Program-made: the position numbers and the translations under genes
Part shown: piece by piece, positions 33,613 through 44,525 of the stretch
Numbering within the stretch: the stretch's first letter is position 1
Layout: each line of letters starts with the position of its first letter
Assembly: GCA_050084985.1 (NCBI GenBank)
Contig: JBITNC010000001.1
Coordinates: forward strand, 185,256,001 to 185,320,000
From: Nageia nagi
Lineage: Eukaryota; Pinophyta
Reading direction: 5' to 3'
DNA length: 64,000 nt
The notes under the pieces: generated by a model
Databases searched by the model: none
Told to the model about the DNA's origin: nothing
The model's input: the letters and a program-made list of their open reading frames with translations, nothing else

Positions 33613-34089
33613 AAACCCCTGTTTTTAATTTAACTCTACAACAAACTTTGGATTCACTCACTTGTGAGCTAAAATTACATTTCTACCCACTTTTGCATAC
33701 AACGGGCTTCTAGGGGAGGGTGACCAATCCTTCAAACACTTTAAAAGTTGCTTTCATAAGGTATTTGAGTCTTTAAGGCTCCATGTGTCCTCAAAAATAA
33801 AATTAAAAACTACACAACCCCATTCTGCACTTATAAACACACTCAAGCCCCTCAGACCTATAATGAACACCTTTTAGCATGTGAGTAGAGCTGGTTGACA
33901 TTGATAATTATGAAATGATTTTACTATTTGATCACATCCTTAAGTACCCACCTCAACAAAATGAAGATACTCAATGACATAGCCCATATAATAAATCACT
34001 TGCTTAATTTAACAAAGCTTATATTATATGGAAAATAAAGTTGCCATAATCACTTCATAAGAATTAAAACATAAACTTAGGGCCCCATG
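33613..34089 (-). other. Non-coding sequence after LINE ORF2
   Basis: No frame supported; possibly LINE 3' untranslated sequence. Confidence 0.35.
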
Positions 34090-36086
34090 AAACTAGATAA
34101 TTATTTTTAATACCTCCATTGATTCCACATCCTCTACCCTATTCTGCTTTCCTATTGCATTCCTAATTTCTCTGATACAAGCCTTAAAATTTTCCATAGC
34201 TCTTATTAAACCTATTATGAAAATCTCTTATGTCTTTCTTATTTTCCCACTGAAATTTTTCTCATTTCTTTCTTTCCAAATTTTCCATAAAGTATTGGCT
34301 AAAAAAAAGTACCAAATCCTCCTTTTTTGTTTATTACCTTTGATTGGTTGTCATTGTAAAATCTAATTTGATATCCTTCCAAGCATTGTTGTTATGGCTT
34401 GAAACTTATCTCTTAGCTTTTGCCAAATTTTTTAAGTAAATATGCAATGTATAAACATATGAATTTCATACTCTTATTCCTCTTGGCATAAGCTACATCT
34501 ATTAGGGATTATCATCCCTTTCTTTTTTGAATTATCAATAGTAGCAAGCTTGTTTTGAGATGAAATCCATATAAAGAAGGCAATCTTTGGTGTAAGATCA
34601 CTTGTCCAAACTTTCTCCCATAACTCTTCATTAGATTCCTTTTGATTATTTTTAATCCAATTTATAACATCTCTAATTTTGATATATCCTTCTTTTAACA
34701 TCATCTAAACTAGTTTATCTTTCCCCTCCCTTATTGTTATACCACTTATCCTAATATCTTTCATTAGCTTATGGATTTCCTTATTGATCTCATCCTGTGG
34801 GTAATCTAGTATATGTCGTGTATCATGTTGCTTAGAAAAATAATCTTTAAGTTTTCCCCCTTGCCTCCCACTTATCCATTTCGCTTCTTGACTCAACTTG
34901 CTAAAGGAAATTAGAGGATTTCCTTTAATCCAATGGTCCTCCTAGAAGAAAATATCATTTCCATTCCCAACTTTCCATTTTAAATTGTTTCTAATCCAAT
35001 CCTCAACTTTGATAATCTCATTCCAAAAGGGAGATCCATGTGGAGGATTTGCAACTCTAAGGAAGTGATTTTTGTTATCCAGGTATTTAGCCTTACACAC
35101 CTTAATCTACTCCCTACCATCTTCTACAACTAATTTCTAAGCCATTTTTACTTTTAGAGCCATGTTTAGGTACTTCATTCTTCTCAAACCAATACCTCCT
35201 CTTTTTTCCTTAGAAATTTTACTCCAAACCACTAATAACAATTTCTTTCCTTCTCCATCACTATCCCAAAGGAACCTCCTACATACTTGATCAATATTTT
35301 TGGCTATTGAATCTGGCATGTTAAACACTAGCATGCTGAAGATAGGGATAATTTGCAAAGTTTGTTTGATTAGAAGAGTTTTTGTTGCATAAGTTGGAAT
35401 TTTCCTTTTCTAACCTATCGATATGTAATTGACTTCACTTAGGAATTTTTCCCATTGATCTATTGTAAGCCTTCCAAAGAAGAGTGGCATACCTAACTAC
35501 CTAGTTTGAAGCAAGCCAACCATACATCCAAAGATCTTTGTTATTCTTTTTTGTCTACCTCTAGGTGTGTTCAAAAAGAAAATCTTTATTTTTTGAAGGC
35601 TGATGCATTGGTGAGAGGCCATCTCATAATATCTCAAAATCCTTTTAAAGGATTTTGCTTCCCTCTTCAATGCTTTTCCATTATTTTAGTATCATCAATA
35701 AACTGATCGTGAGTAATTATTGAAATATGTTTTGCTAATTTGACTCCTCTAATGGTTCCAACCACCTACTCTTTTTTAATTGCTCTTCCCAAATATTATA
35801 CCATAATTATAAAGAGATATGGCAAGATTGGATCCCCCTATCTAATACTTCTTTCTTCTCTCAAGTATCCCATTAGTTCCCCATTAATGATCACCAAATA
35901 CTTAGGAGTTGAAATGCATTCTCTAATCCATTCTATCCATTTCAAGCCAAAACCAAAACCAATCAAGATTTCCTTTAATAAATTCTAATTAACCCTATCA
36001 TAGGATCATTGTCTCTTCTTTCCTTTCCTTAGTAGAATGTAGACTTCATGCATCAAAATAATACCATTTGTTATAAGTCTACCACT
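34090..36086 (-). pseudogene. L1-like LINE ORF2, C-terminal part (RT second half, zinc-binding domain)
   Basis: Minus-strand remnant of a non-LTR retrotransposon RT. From high to low coordinates: GIILMHEVYILLRKGKK (about 36,070-36,020), IGFGFGLKWIEWIRECISTP (35,965-35,905), GYLREERSIR.GDPILPYLF (35,875-35,820) and DQFIDDTKIM (about 35,705), where the catalytic A/V-D-D is FIDD. The post-RT block FNMPDSIAKNIDQVCRRFLW follows, then KEKRGGIGLRRMKYLNMALK (35,310-35,140). The RT zinc-binding domain is LWEKVWTSDLTPKIAFFIWI, then NRCSLCQEE (34,617-34,474). The end region is TLWKIWKERNEKNFSGK (about 34,290-34,245). Many stops. The N-terminal half is displaced to 43,963-44,216 by copia E. Confidence 0.8.
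36082..36086. repeat. Target-site duplication of copia E, left copy (CCACT)
   Basis: CCACT at 36,082-36,086 and 43,958-43,962 flank the element exactly. Confidence 0.85.
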
Positions 36087-36582
36087 TAAGGAAATAACAC
36101 TAACAATATTATTTCTAAATAAACAAGATATCATGAAAGCTCATAATTCACATCTAAATAACTCACAACACAATCTCACAACATAACACAAGATGTAAGT
36201 GGTTCCTCCAACTAGGAGTACAACCACTAACTAGATTTCACTTTATTCCCAAATATGAATGCTTACAATTCTCTTAATCTCAACTTCTAAGCACTATCCT
36301 ATAGCATAAATTTACTCCACAAATTAGTGTGTGATAACAAAAAGGGAGCCTTCTATTTATAGGCCAAAATTCCTCTTTGGATCACCTTTTTATCTAATAT
36401 ACAAAGGCATGACATGTACTCCCTTTTACCCAAGGGGCATGCTCATGACATGGAGTGAAAGATAAGTTACATTATCATATTCACTTAAATACTTAAGGTA
36501 TATAATGATACCCTTAAGTATTAATAAATTTACAAAGAGAATTAATACAAACCTTTACAATAATGCATTACACATTCCAAAA
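36087..36582 (-). mobile_element. 3' LTR of copia E (496 bp)
   Basis: Pairs with 43,461-43,957, for example AACACAAGATGTAAGTGGTT, AGGGAGCCTTCTATTTATAG and ACCCAAGGGGCATGCTCATG. On minus, a TATA-like TATAAATAG lies in the block at about 36,353-36,361. Confidence 0.9.
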
Positions 36583-37229
36583 CTACACCTTAATGAAATA
36601 TTGGAATAGAGTGAATAAGATAGAAGAAAGAGACAGTAAGAGAGTTCTCCTCCATATAGATACAATGAAGATGAGAACTTTTTACATATTTATAAAGTAA
36701 GAAAGATCTAGTTTGAGACTCACTACTTTGCCAAATACAATCTCAAAGTAAGTAACCTGCAATCTCAAAGGAACTTGCAAGTCATAAGTAACTCAAATAA
36801 CAAGATCAATTAGATGCAACATATTAATATCAAGGATAGATGAATCACACAAATACCATCATAAACTAATCAATGGTGCATTATAAGTCATCATGAAGAT
36901 GCCAAGCTGAAAACTCATAATCATTTGCTATATATAAAATATGTGTTGATTATCATTACAAAATAGAGCATGCACATACGAGTTCCTCACATATGGATAA
37001 CTAAATAATGCCAAAATACACATAAGAGTTCTTCACATATGGATAACTAAATAATACTAGATTAGCCAATCTTTTTGCTCTAAAAATTTGTATAAGTTCC
37101 TCACACAAAGCGAACTTACCATGAAGGTGTACAACAAAATCAACAATATATAACACGAAATCCTCTTAAAGGTGAAATTTTAATCATAAATATGAATTCA
37201 ACATAAGAATTCAAACTTCACTTCCCCTT
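36583..37229 (-). other. Copia E 3' non-coding region
   Basis: No frame supported. A ~43-base segment (GAGTTC.TCACATATGGATAA, then CTAAATAAT) is duplicated at about 36,978 and 37,026. Confidence 0.5.
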
Positions 37230-37720
37230 GAGGGTAACTTCACCAACTTGATAACATCCCTAAGCTTACAGAACTAAGCTTATGGGAGGGGCTTGGTGGA
37301 TAAATCAATGGAGTTCAAGGTGGGTGGACAATACTCTAGGTGTATGATGCCATCAAGAACCTTCTCCATGATATAATGGATTTGAATTTCCACATGTTTT
37401 ATTCTTTAATGGAACATAGGATTCTTAGCCTAAGAAATAGCCAATTGATTATCTAAAGAAATCAAATATGGGATAGGTTGCTTATATCTAATTTTTTTCA
37501 AAATATGCTTTAGCCAAATAGCTTTTTGGGTTGCAACAAACATGGCTTGATATTTGGCTTTTATGATGGAAAGAGAAATAGTAGGTTTCTTCTTGGAAGC
37601 CCAAGAGATAGGACCTGAACCAATGCTAAAAACATACGTAGAAGTTAATTTTTTATCATCTTTATCTCCTTCATAGTCAAAATCTAAGAATCTTGAGAGA
37701 ACAAACAAGGGCAACTTAGA
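37230..37720 (-). pseudogene. RNase H and C-terminus of copia E
   Basis: Minus strand: DFDYEGDKDDKKLTSTYVFS (about 37,684-37,625), GPISWASKKKPTISLSIIKA, then KYQAMFVATQKAIWLKHILK, and SLDNQLAIS (to 37,430). In the STEAEY-type block the catalytic Glu is read as Lys (IIKAKY). Past a TAA at 37,427-37,429 the tail continues as KHVEIQIHYIMEKVLDGIIH and LSTKPLP to about 37,230. Confidence 0.8.
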
Positions 37721-38803
37721 ATACTTGAGATCAAGATCCTTTATCCCTACAACATACCTTAAGATTTGCTTAACAACATTAAGGTGCTCAATAAATAGTT
37801 TCTACATGAATTGAGCCATCAAATTCATTGCAAAGGTAATATCTAGCTTGAAAATAATCAAATATAAAAGACTACCAATTAATTTCTTGTAAGATCTAGC
37901 ATCAACCAATTGAGAGTTGAAGCTTAGAGAAATAGTGATTCCAAGAGAAACTAAGATCGTAGCATATATACACTCCTTCATTCCAAACTTTTACAAGATG
38001 TCTGATATATACTTAGATTGACTATGATAAGTACAATCTTTGTATTGATACACTTATATTCTAAGGTAGTAGTGTAAGAGACCAAGATCAGTCATTTCAA
38101 ACATTACTTAAAGCTTAGATATGCACTCTTGAATGATTTCATTATTTTTTTCAGTAATCAAAAGATCATCTATATAAAGGATAATTAAGACCACATCTTT
38201 TCTCTAATTGAGCAAATATAGATCGAATTCAAAAAAATACTTGAAGAATCTAATGTCTATGAAGTACCTTGAAATCTTTCTATACTAGGCTCTAGGTGCT
38301 TGCTTAAGTTCATATAATGACTTTTTGCGCTTGCATATAAAGGACTCTTTGCCTTTCATAATGAGCCCTTATGATTGATTCATGAAGATGTCCACATCTA
38401 AGTCACCATTAAAAAATGTATTCTTGATGTTAAGTTGAAAAACTTTCCATCCTTAAGCTGTAGAAAGAGTAAAGATACTTCTTATAGTAGGCATCTTTAC
38501 CACAAGAGTAAAGGTTTTCTCATAATCTACATCATATTTTTGAGCAAAACCTTTGGCTACTAACCTTACCTTGTATTTTTCAATATCTTCAATTGAATTG
38601 AACTTGACCTTATAGATCCATTTATTACCAATCACATTCTTCTCATTGAGATAAGAAATTAAATTTTGAGTTTTATTTTTCATAAGCATCTCATACTCCA
38701 TTTTTGTAGCTTCCATCCAGCACTCATGCTTTGAAATTTCTTTGAAGGATGAGAGCTCATGCTTGTTGTCAATCTTGGCAAATAATGATTTGTTCAAGTT
38801 CAT
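37721..38803 (-). pseudogene. Reverse transcriptase of copia E
   Basis: Copia-type RT on minus. The open N-terminal part (38,803-38,453) shows HECWMEATKMEYEMLMKN, NVIGNKWIYKVKFNSIEDIE, then KYKVRLVAKGFAQKYDVDYE and KTFTLVVKMPTIRSIF. The catalytic box LIILYIDDLLI lies at about 38,190-38,160 with both aspartates intact. The remainder to about 37,721 is interrupted by stops and frameshifts. Confidence 0.85.
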
Positions 38804-40070
38804 GCTCCTTGTTACTCTTTATGTTGAAGAATTTTAGTCCTAAGGTGACTTATCTACATCAATATCTAACAAGCTAGGTGCAACTAAAGAGTCCTCTGGA
38901 TCATCTGCATCTTCATTAGAAATAAATTCTTTAGGAAGTTCATTGAACTTGACATCTCTTGAAATAAACACTACTTTGTAGGATGGAAAGTAGAGCTTGT
39001 AATCTCTATGCTAATTATCATAACCCATAAAAATGCACTTTTTAACCTTTTTATCTAACTTCTTCCTTTTCTCAGAAATAATGTAAGAGAATGCTTCACA
39101 ACCAAACACCCTAAGGTGAGAAATGTTAGATTTTCTTCCTGACCATACCTCAAAAGGAGTTTTACCTTGAATAATTTTTATGGGACACCTATTCAAGGTG
39201 TAAATAACAATGCTTATAGCTCCATCGCATAAGAAACTAGAAAGATTACCCAGCATGCATTTAGCCATCTCCATAATTATCATATTTTTCCTTTCGATAA
39301 TACCATTTTAATGAGTGTAAGAAATAATAAATTACCTCTTGATTCCATATTTAGCATAATAATTATTGAACTCATTGCTATTATATTCTCTCTCATTATC
39401 TGATTTAAACATCTTAATTTTAAGGTTAGTTTGATTCTCAACAAAGGCTTGAAAAATCTTAAAACTCTCAAAGGTTTGATCCTTGGGCTCAAGTAGATAC
39501 TTAAAGGTCATCCTACTAAATTCATCAATAAAGTTCAAGATGTAAGATACTCCTCCAAGTGACTTAGTTTGAAATGGACCCATCAAATCTGAATGCATAA
39601 ATTGAAGAGGTTAAGATGCTCTTGTTGCTTTATCTTTTTCAAATTTTACCTATGCATCTTGCCAAGGATGCACTTCTTATAAATACTAATTGAAGGTGAA
39701 ATAAAAGGTAAACCTTTCATAATTTCTTGGACTCTTATGACATGAATACTCTTATGGTTAAGGTGCCCTAAATGATGGTTCCAAATATTACCTTTGAACA
39801 TACATTCGTAGCAAGACACATCTTTGATAGATTTTGATCCACAATGTAGAGATCATCTTTCGTTGATCTTTTAACCAACGTGGCAAGTCCTTTCTTAATG
39901 CACCATGATTGAAAGTTGAACTCAAAAGAGTACCCTTTTCTTGTAACTTGGATCATAGAGAGAAGGTTCATCCTTAGCTTATGAACATAAAGTACATTTT
40001 CAAGAACCTTTTCATGAATCAAAATACTCCTAATTATTTGGAATTCAAGAATAGAGTTATCACTTATCAC
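38804..40070 (-). pseudogene. GAG-pre-integrase and integrase of copia E
   Basis: The GAG-pre-integrase zinc region is at about 39,780-39,640 (WHHLGHLNHKS, CILGKMHR). Integrase core: MHSDLMGPFQ (first Asp, about 39,598) and SYILNFIDEFSRMTFKYLLE, then MFKSDNEREYNSNEF (second Asp, about 39,410). After a stop/frame change near 39,330: NGIIERKNMIIMEMAKCMLG (catalytic Glu, about 39,300), IQGKTPFEVWSGRKSNISHL, then RVFGCEAFSYI. It ends with KKCIFMGYDN at 39,011. The region 38,804-39,010 is linker with stops. Confidence 0.85.
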
Positions 40071-40345
40071 AACCGCATCTTTTCTATACTTGTAAAAGTT
40101 CTCAAACTTTTCCCTTTTAAAACATAGGTGATTAGTGCAACCAAAGTCAATAATCTAATCAGACGAAAAAGTATGAGACATGGAGTAGAGCACAGTAATA
40201 AAACTAGCTTGAATATTTTTTTCTATTTTGAAGTTCATTACATTTTCATTACCTTTATTATTTTTTTCTCTTTTCTTTTATAGTAATCAACTTCTTTGTG
40301 ACCTTGGATGTCATAATAGTTATAAACACCATCAAATTTTACCTT
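40071..40345 (-). pseudogene. Zinc knuckle and protease of copia E, with key residues lost
   Basis: At 40,324-40,281 the minus strand reads YNYYDIQGHKEVDYY, which has the CX2CX4HX4C spacing of a gag zinc knuckle but tyrosine in place of all three cysteines. Downstream IIDFGCTNHLCF (about 40,160-40,125) is the copia protease active site with Asp-Phe-Gly instead of Asp-Ser-Gly, preceded by a stop. DAVVISDNSILEFQII continues into the pre-integrase region. Confidence 0.75.
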
Positions 40346-41130
40346 AAAATTTGGATTATTTACTTTACCCTTTCCATCTCTTTGCTTGAAATGGTTGTTG
40401 CTGTCATTATTCTTATTGCTACCATTGTTACCATTTCTCCTTTTCTCAAATATTTTAGAGGAAGAAGGATAAGATCTCTTTTAATGGTTGAATTTTTTTT
40501 TGAAAGGAGTTTTGGTTGCTCCAAGAGCAATGTTATTATCCTTAAGAGAAGAAATTAACACCTTTTTATTAAAGGTTTCCTCATAAGGAGCCTAAAAAGG
40601 TTATCAAGGGAGAAGACTTCTTTATCATCAAGCTTTATTTTCATAACCATCACAAAATTTCTAAACTTTAAAGAAAAGCTTTGAAAAATGATGAAGACCA
40701 TGAAATCATCATTGATCTAATTGCATCCACAATCAACAAGTTGGATCCTAAGGTTAATAATTTTATTCAAGTAGATAGCCACATTTTCATCTTCCCCTTG
40801 ATGAGATTGAAATAACTTTTGAATAATAGTAAATCTTTTTGAAAACTTTCAACCAAGGTGGATTTTCTTAAACTTATCCTAAGCTTCTTTTGCTGAGGTT
40901 GAAGAGAAAATCATCAGGAGCACATCATCTGAAACTACATGAAAGATCATAGAAGTTACCAACTCATTCTTTATGTTGTAAGCCTCTAGTATCTTTTCAT
41001 CAATAGGAGGTACAAGGTTCTTCAATATTTACCAAAGATTCTTTACCTGTAACTTAGCTCTCATCCAAGGTTCCCAAATCTCAAAGTTGGAACCATCAAG
41101 AATTTGTTTGGGTAAAAAAGAGTCTCTCAT
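40346..41130 (-). pseudogene. gag of copia E
   Basis: Starts at ATG 41,130 on minus: MRDSFLPKQILDGSNFEIWE, then PWMRAKLQV, the start of a UBN2/copia-type gag capsid. Further blocks: STSAKEA.DKFKKIHLG, ENVAIYLNKIINLRIQLVDC and DDFMVFIIFQSFSLKFRNFV, extending to about 40,580. Stops at several tryptophan or glutamine positions. Ends toward the zinc knuckle. Confidence 0.8.
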
Positions 41131-43446
41131 TTGCTATACAAGAATGTAAAAAAATAATAAGCATGTGGTTCAATAAATAATATTATATGTTAAGTTTTAA
41201 ATAAGTAAATAATACATGTTAAATTTAACACTAGAGACATGTTTGATTTGATTCACAAGTGCAAATGTTTTATAAATCAAATAATAAAACATGTACCCAA
41301 ATACATTTTTCATCTCAAGAATCGTAGATGTAGAGTGATATTATTGAGGTTTATTTTTTTATCTAAAAATTAGGTCTTCACTCGGATACCCACAGAAAAG
41401 GAGCCTAAGTACTATCAATCCTCAACTAGTTCATCTTGGTCATTATTATACTTTTTCACAAGGAGAAGTACCTACTATTTTTCAAGGTTATGAAATTTAT
41501 TGGATTGATCAAATTATTAATCTTGATTAGGTTTCAAGTTATCCTCTAAGGCTATCAAGATAATCCCTGAATGGACATGCAGATATACGGTATCACTACA
41601 CACATATCTGTCCACCTATTGGAGTTATGTCCAGACCAACAAAGGACTTAAAGGTAATTGAAAAGTACGAACTTTTCACCACTTGGATCATCAAACTTAA
41701 AGGCTCCAGTTCACCTGTCCTCATCTCATGGCTCCCCAAATAAGTAATGTTACAAAATGTATGTGCAAATGTGTTCATTTTAGGAGGTTACTCATATCAA
41801 TATTTACGTTTTTGTTTGCATAAGCAAATGAATCAAAATGTGAAATATAAAGTAAAAGAGCATAAGTAAAACATAATCCATTCAAAAAATTTGAAACCTA
41901 AATGTCTAATGGGTTTTGTATACCAACCCCTAAAAGATATCATTACATCATTCCTTATAAAAAATATCCAATTTTTTTAAGAGTAATGATGATAATTTAC
42001 TCAACATTAATGTAGTTTTGACCATCTAATCACTCTAAAACAATTTTAAATGCAATTCATGATGGGTAAGTTAAAATTGCTTAAAACAAATTGAAGTATT
42101 CATTTTGCAAAAGGAATTAATGCTACTAGTTGCATTATATACAAAAGATGGCTTGCAAGCAATTCTAAGGAAAATTAAATACCCCAACAACTATAGGTTA
42201 AAAGGAGTAATTAAAAAATATGGAGTAGCTCCGTGTAGAGGCTAGTAAAAGATAGTAAAAACATAAAAGGAGTTGAGGCGAAGAGTGAGGAGAAGCCACG
42301 AGGAGGGAGGAAGGCAAAAAAAAAAAAAAAAGAATGAAATGCATTTAGCAGAGGAGATGCTGCGTGCAAGAACACTCGCCCTTTTCGTATTGAGAGGAGG
42401 TCATGTGGGAGGTTAGAATCCTGCTATTGATGCCAGGTCATGAGGGCTCCCTTTTTACTTATGCAACCTCCTTTCACTTCCCTATACAGAGGATGATAGA
42501 TGCACCATAAATGAAAGCACCAGAAAAGAAGGGTTTAGGATGATATACGACAGGCTTAGGCACGCAATAGACGCACAAAGGTGGCGGATGAGCTGCAAGG
42601 GAGGAGGTCGACCATGAACATGATAGTAGAGGATGGATTAGGATTTAGGAGATGAGATCATAGCCCACGAGATTCTAAAAACTATGGGTTTATTTGGATC
42701 ATGAGAGGACCTACGACAAGATAGAGCAAACAAGGGAGGCAACTGAAGAAAGGAAGAGATTTACGACATGGAAGAGGCCCACGAGAGATGCATACGTATG
42801 AGGAGAGGTCACCATTGGAGAGACTGTGATGAAGGCATGGAGAGAGGAGATGAGGGTCTCGGCTCCCCCCGATTGCCATTGAAATGAATAGGGACATTAC
42901 GATGAGCAGGAAATGTGTTGACATTCAGTTCCCTCAACAAAGTAAATGAGGGGTTTGGCCTACCAACATAGCCGCTTCTCCCCTTCCTTTTAATGTTTTG
43001 AAATAAAAAAAATTATATATATAAATTTTTGTAAATTTACAGATTTTTTTCTTGAATTTTTAATATATATTGGAGAATGTATAAAATTATAAGAAATAAT
43101 TTTACTAACATTTGTACTGACATTAACTATTGTAAAAATGAAGTATTATTGAAAAATTAATACAATTTTTGTATACTAACCTTTTTTTTAAAAAAAATAA
43201 AGCAAAAAAAAATTATAAACAAAAGTTAATAAAGAATTACATCATTTTAAGCATAAAAAAGAATTAACATATCTTCACAAAGTATGTTAGTATTATAATA
43301 AAATAATCCACAAAATAACCAATAAAGAAGGAATTTATACTTTCTCTTAGTTTTACTTCAACAATGAAGAGTAGGATGGGGAATGAAGACTTGCAAGTTG
43401 AAGATGAGTCTTCAAACCAAGGATGTGAAGAGGAGCCTCCAAGGAA
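41131..43446 (-). other. Unusually long leader of copia E (2.3 kb) with a GC-richer island
   Basis: Primer site and gag start are normally a few hundred bases apart in copia elements; here they are 2.3 kb apart. The segment 42,230-42,960 is markedly less AT-rich and purine-rich on plus (GAGGAGAAGCCACGAGGAGG type) and contains an A16 run at about 42,318. I recognise no protein in it. It may be a secondary insertion or captured host sequence. Confidence 0.5.
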
Positions 43447-43457
43447 CTCTGATACCA
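43447..43457 (-). promoter_or_regulatory. tRNA-iMet primer-binding site of copia E
   Basis: On minus, TGGTATCAGAG follows three bases after the 5' LTR end. This is the standard initiator-Met tRNA primer site of copia elements. Confidence 0.9.
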
Positions 43458-43460
43458 AAA

Positions 43461-43957
43461 TAAAGGAAATAACACTAACAATATTATTCCTAAACAACTA
43501 AGATCTCATGAAAGTTCACAATTCACATCTAAATAACTCACAAAGCAATCTCACAACATAACACAAGATGTAAGTGGTTCCTCTAACTAAGAGTACATCC
43601 ACTAACTAGATCTTACTTCATTTCCAAAAATGAACTCTTACAATTCTTCTAATCTCAACTCCCAAGAACTATCCTATAGCATAACTTTACTCCATAAATT
43701 AGTGTGTGATAACAAAGAGGGAGCCTTCTATTTATAGGCCAAAATTCCTCTTTGGATCACCCTTTTATCCAATGTACAAAGGCATGACATGCACTTCCTT
43801 TTACCCAAGGGGCATGCTCATGACATGGAGTGAAGAACAAGTTACATTATCATATTCATTTAAATACTTAAGGTATCTAATGATACCCTTAAGTATTAGT
43901 GAATTTACAAAGAGGGTTAATACAAACTTTTACAATAATGCATTATACATTCCAACA
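43461..43957 (-). mobile_element. 5' LTR of copia E (497 bp)
   Basis: On minus it begins TGTTGGAATGTATAATGC and ends near TTATTTCCTTTA, with TA in place of the usual CA. Pairs with 36,087-36,582. Confidence 0.9.
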
Positions 43958-43962
43958 CCACT

Positions 43963-44216
43963 AACAAAATCATCATGTTCTTTTGAAATCATTTCTAGTA
44001 AAATGTTTTTCATTATTTTTGATAGAATTTTTGTAATTATTTTGTATATGACATTATATAAGCTTATAGGTCTAAAGGCATACATATCTATATCATTCAA
44101 TGCAAAATTATTTTTAACTTTGCCATGTTGGATATCCATACCTTCTTCTAGTGCACCCATATCGATGGTTGTTGGGAAAATGTTGGCAAAGGCTAAGAGT
44201 TTGATTTTACACTAGA
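43963..44216 (-). pseudogene. L1-like LINE ORF2, RT N-terminal piece
   Basis: Minus strand: YAFRPISLYNVIYKIITKIL (about 44,075-44,015) and EMISKEHDDFVSG (to 43,963) are the first RT blocks of an L1-like LINE. The frame is cut by the copia LTR at 43,957 and resumes at 36,086. Upstream it ends at a stop and an unrelated tandem array near 44,220, so the endonuclease domain and ORF1 are missing. Confidence 0.8.
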
Positions 44217-44221
44217 TAATT

Positions 44222-44525
44222 ATTAACATTGTGTTGCGCTTCAATGAGGCATGTTGTCAAATAATTAGTTGCCTCCCTTTTGTGCAATATACATTGTTGT
44301 TAACATTGTGTTCCTTAGCATTACATTTCAATGAGGCACATCGTCAAATAATTTGATGCCCCTTCCTTGTACATATATTATTATCATTGCATAGAACTAC
44401 TTTTCATTGAGGCATTTGTTAAATTGTTCACTTCCTTTCCTTTCACATTATGTTGTTGCTTAACTTAACTACATTTCATAAAGGCATATTGTCAAAATGA
44501 TTTGTTGCCTAGTTGTGCATAACTC
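44222..44525 (+). repeat. Four degenerate ~75-90-bp tandem units
   Basis: Units share TTAACATTGTGTT..., TTTCAATGAGGCA..TTGTCAAAT.ATT and TTGCC. They start at about 44,222, 44,298, 44,390 and 44,462. The array abuts the truncated LINE. Confidence 0.75.

Larger units (their letters stand above)
36087..43957 (-). mobile_element. Element E: complete Ty1/copia retrotransposon inserted in the LINE
   Basis: Two ~497-bp LTRs (36,087-36,582 and 43,461-43,957), a CCACT duplication, a tRNA-iMet primer site on minus and gag-protease-integrase-RT-RNase H in copia order, all on minus. The insertion splits the LINE RT frame; removing the element and one duplication would make the two LINE parts continuous in frame, which confirms the boundaries. 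Total 7.87 kb, long for a copia element because of a 2.3-kb leader between primer site and gag. All genes are broken. Confidence 0.92.

Noticed and set aside
42682-42924. 80-codon minus-strand frame with a signal-peptide-like start
   Set aside because: Sits in the compositionally odd copia leader; no family match that I can see, and no splice or start context supporting a gene. Kept only as part of the leader observation.
43706-44215. 169-codon plus-strand frame
   Set aside because: It spans the copia LTR and the antisense of LINE RT, across a proven insertion boundary.
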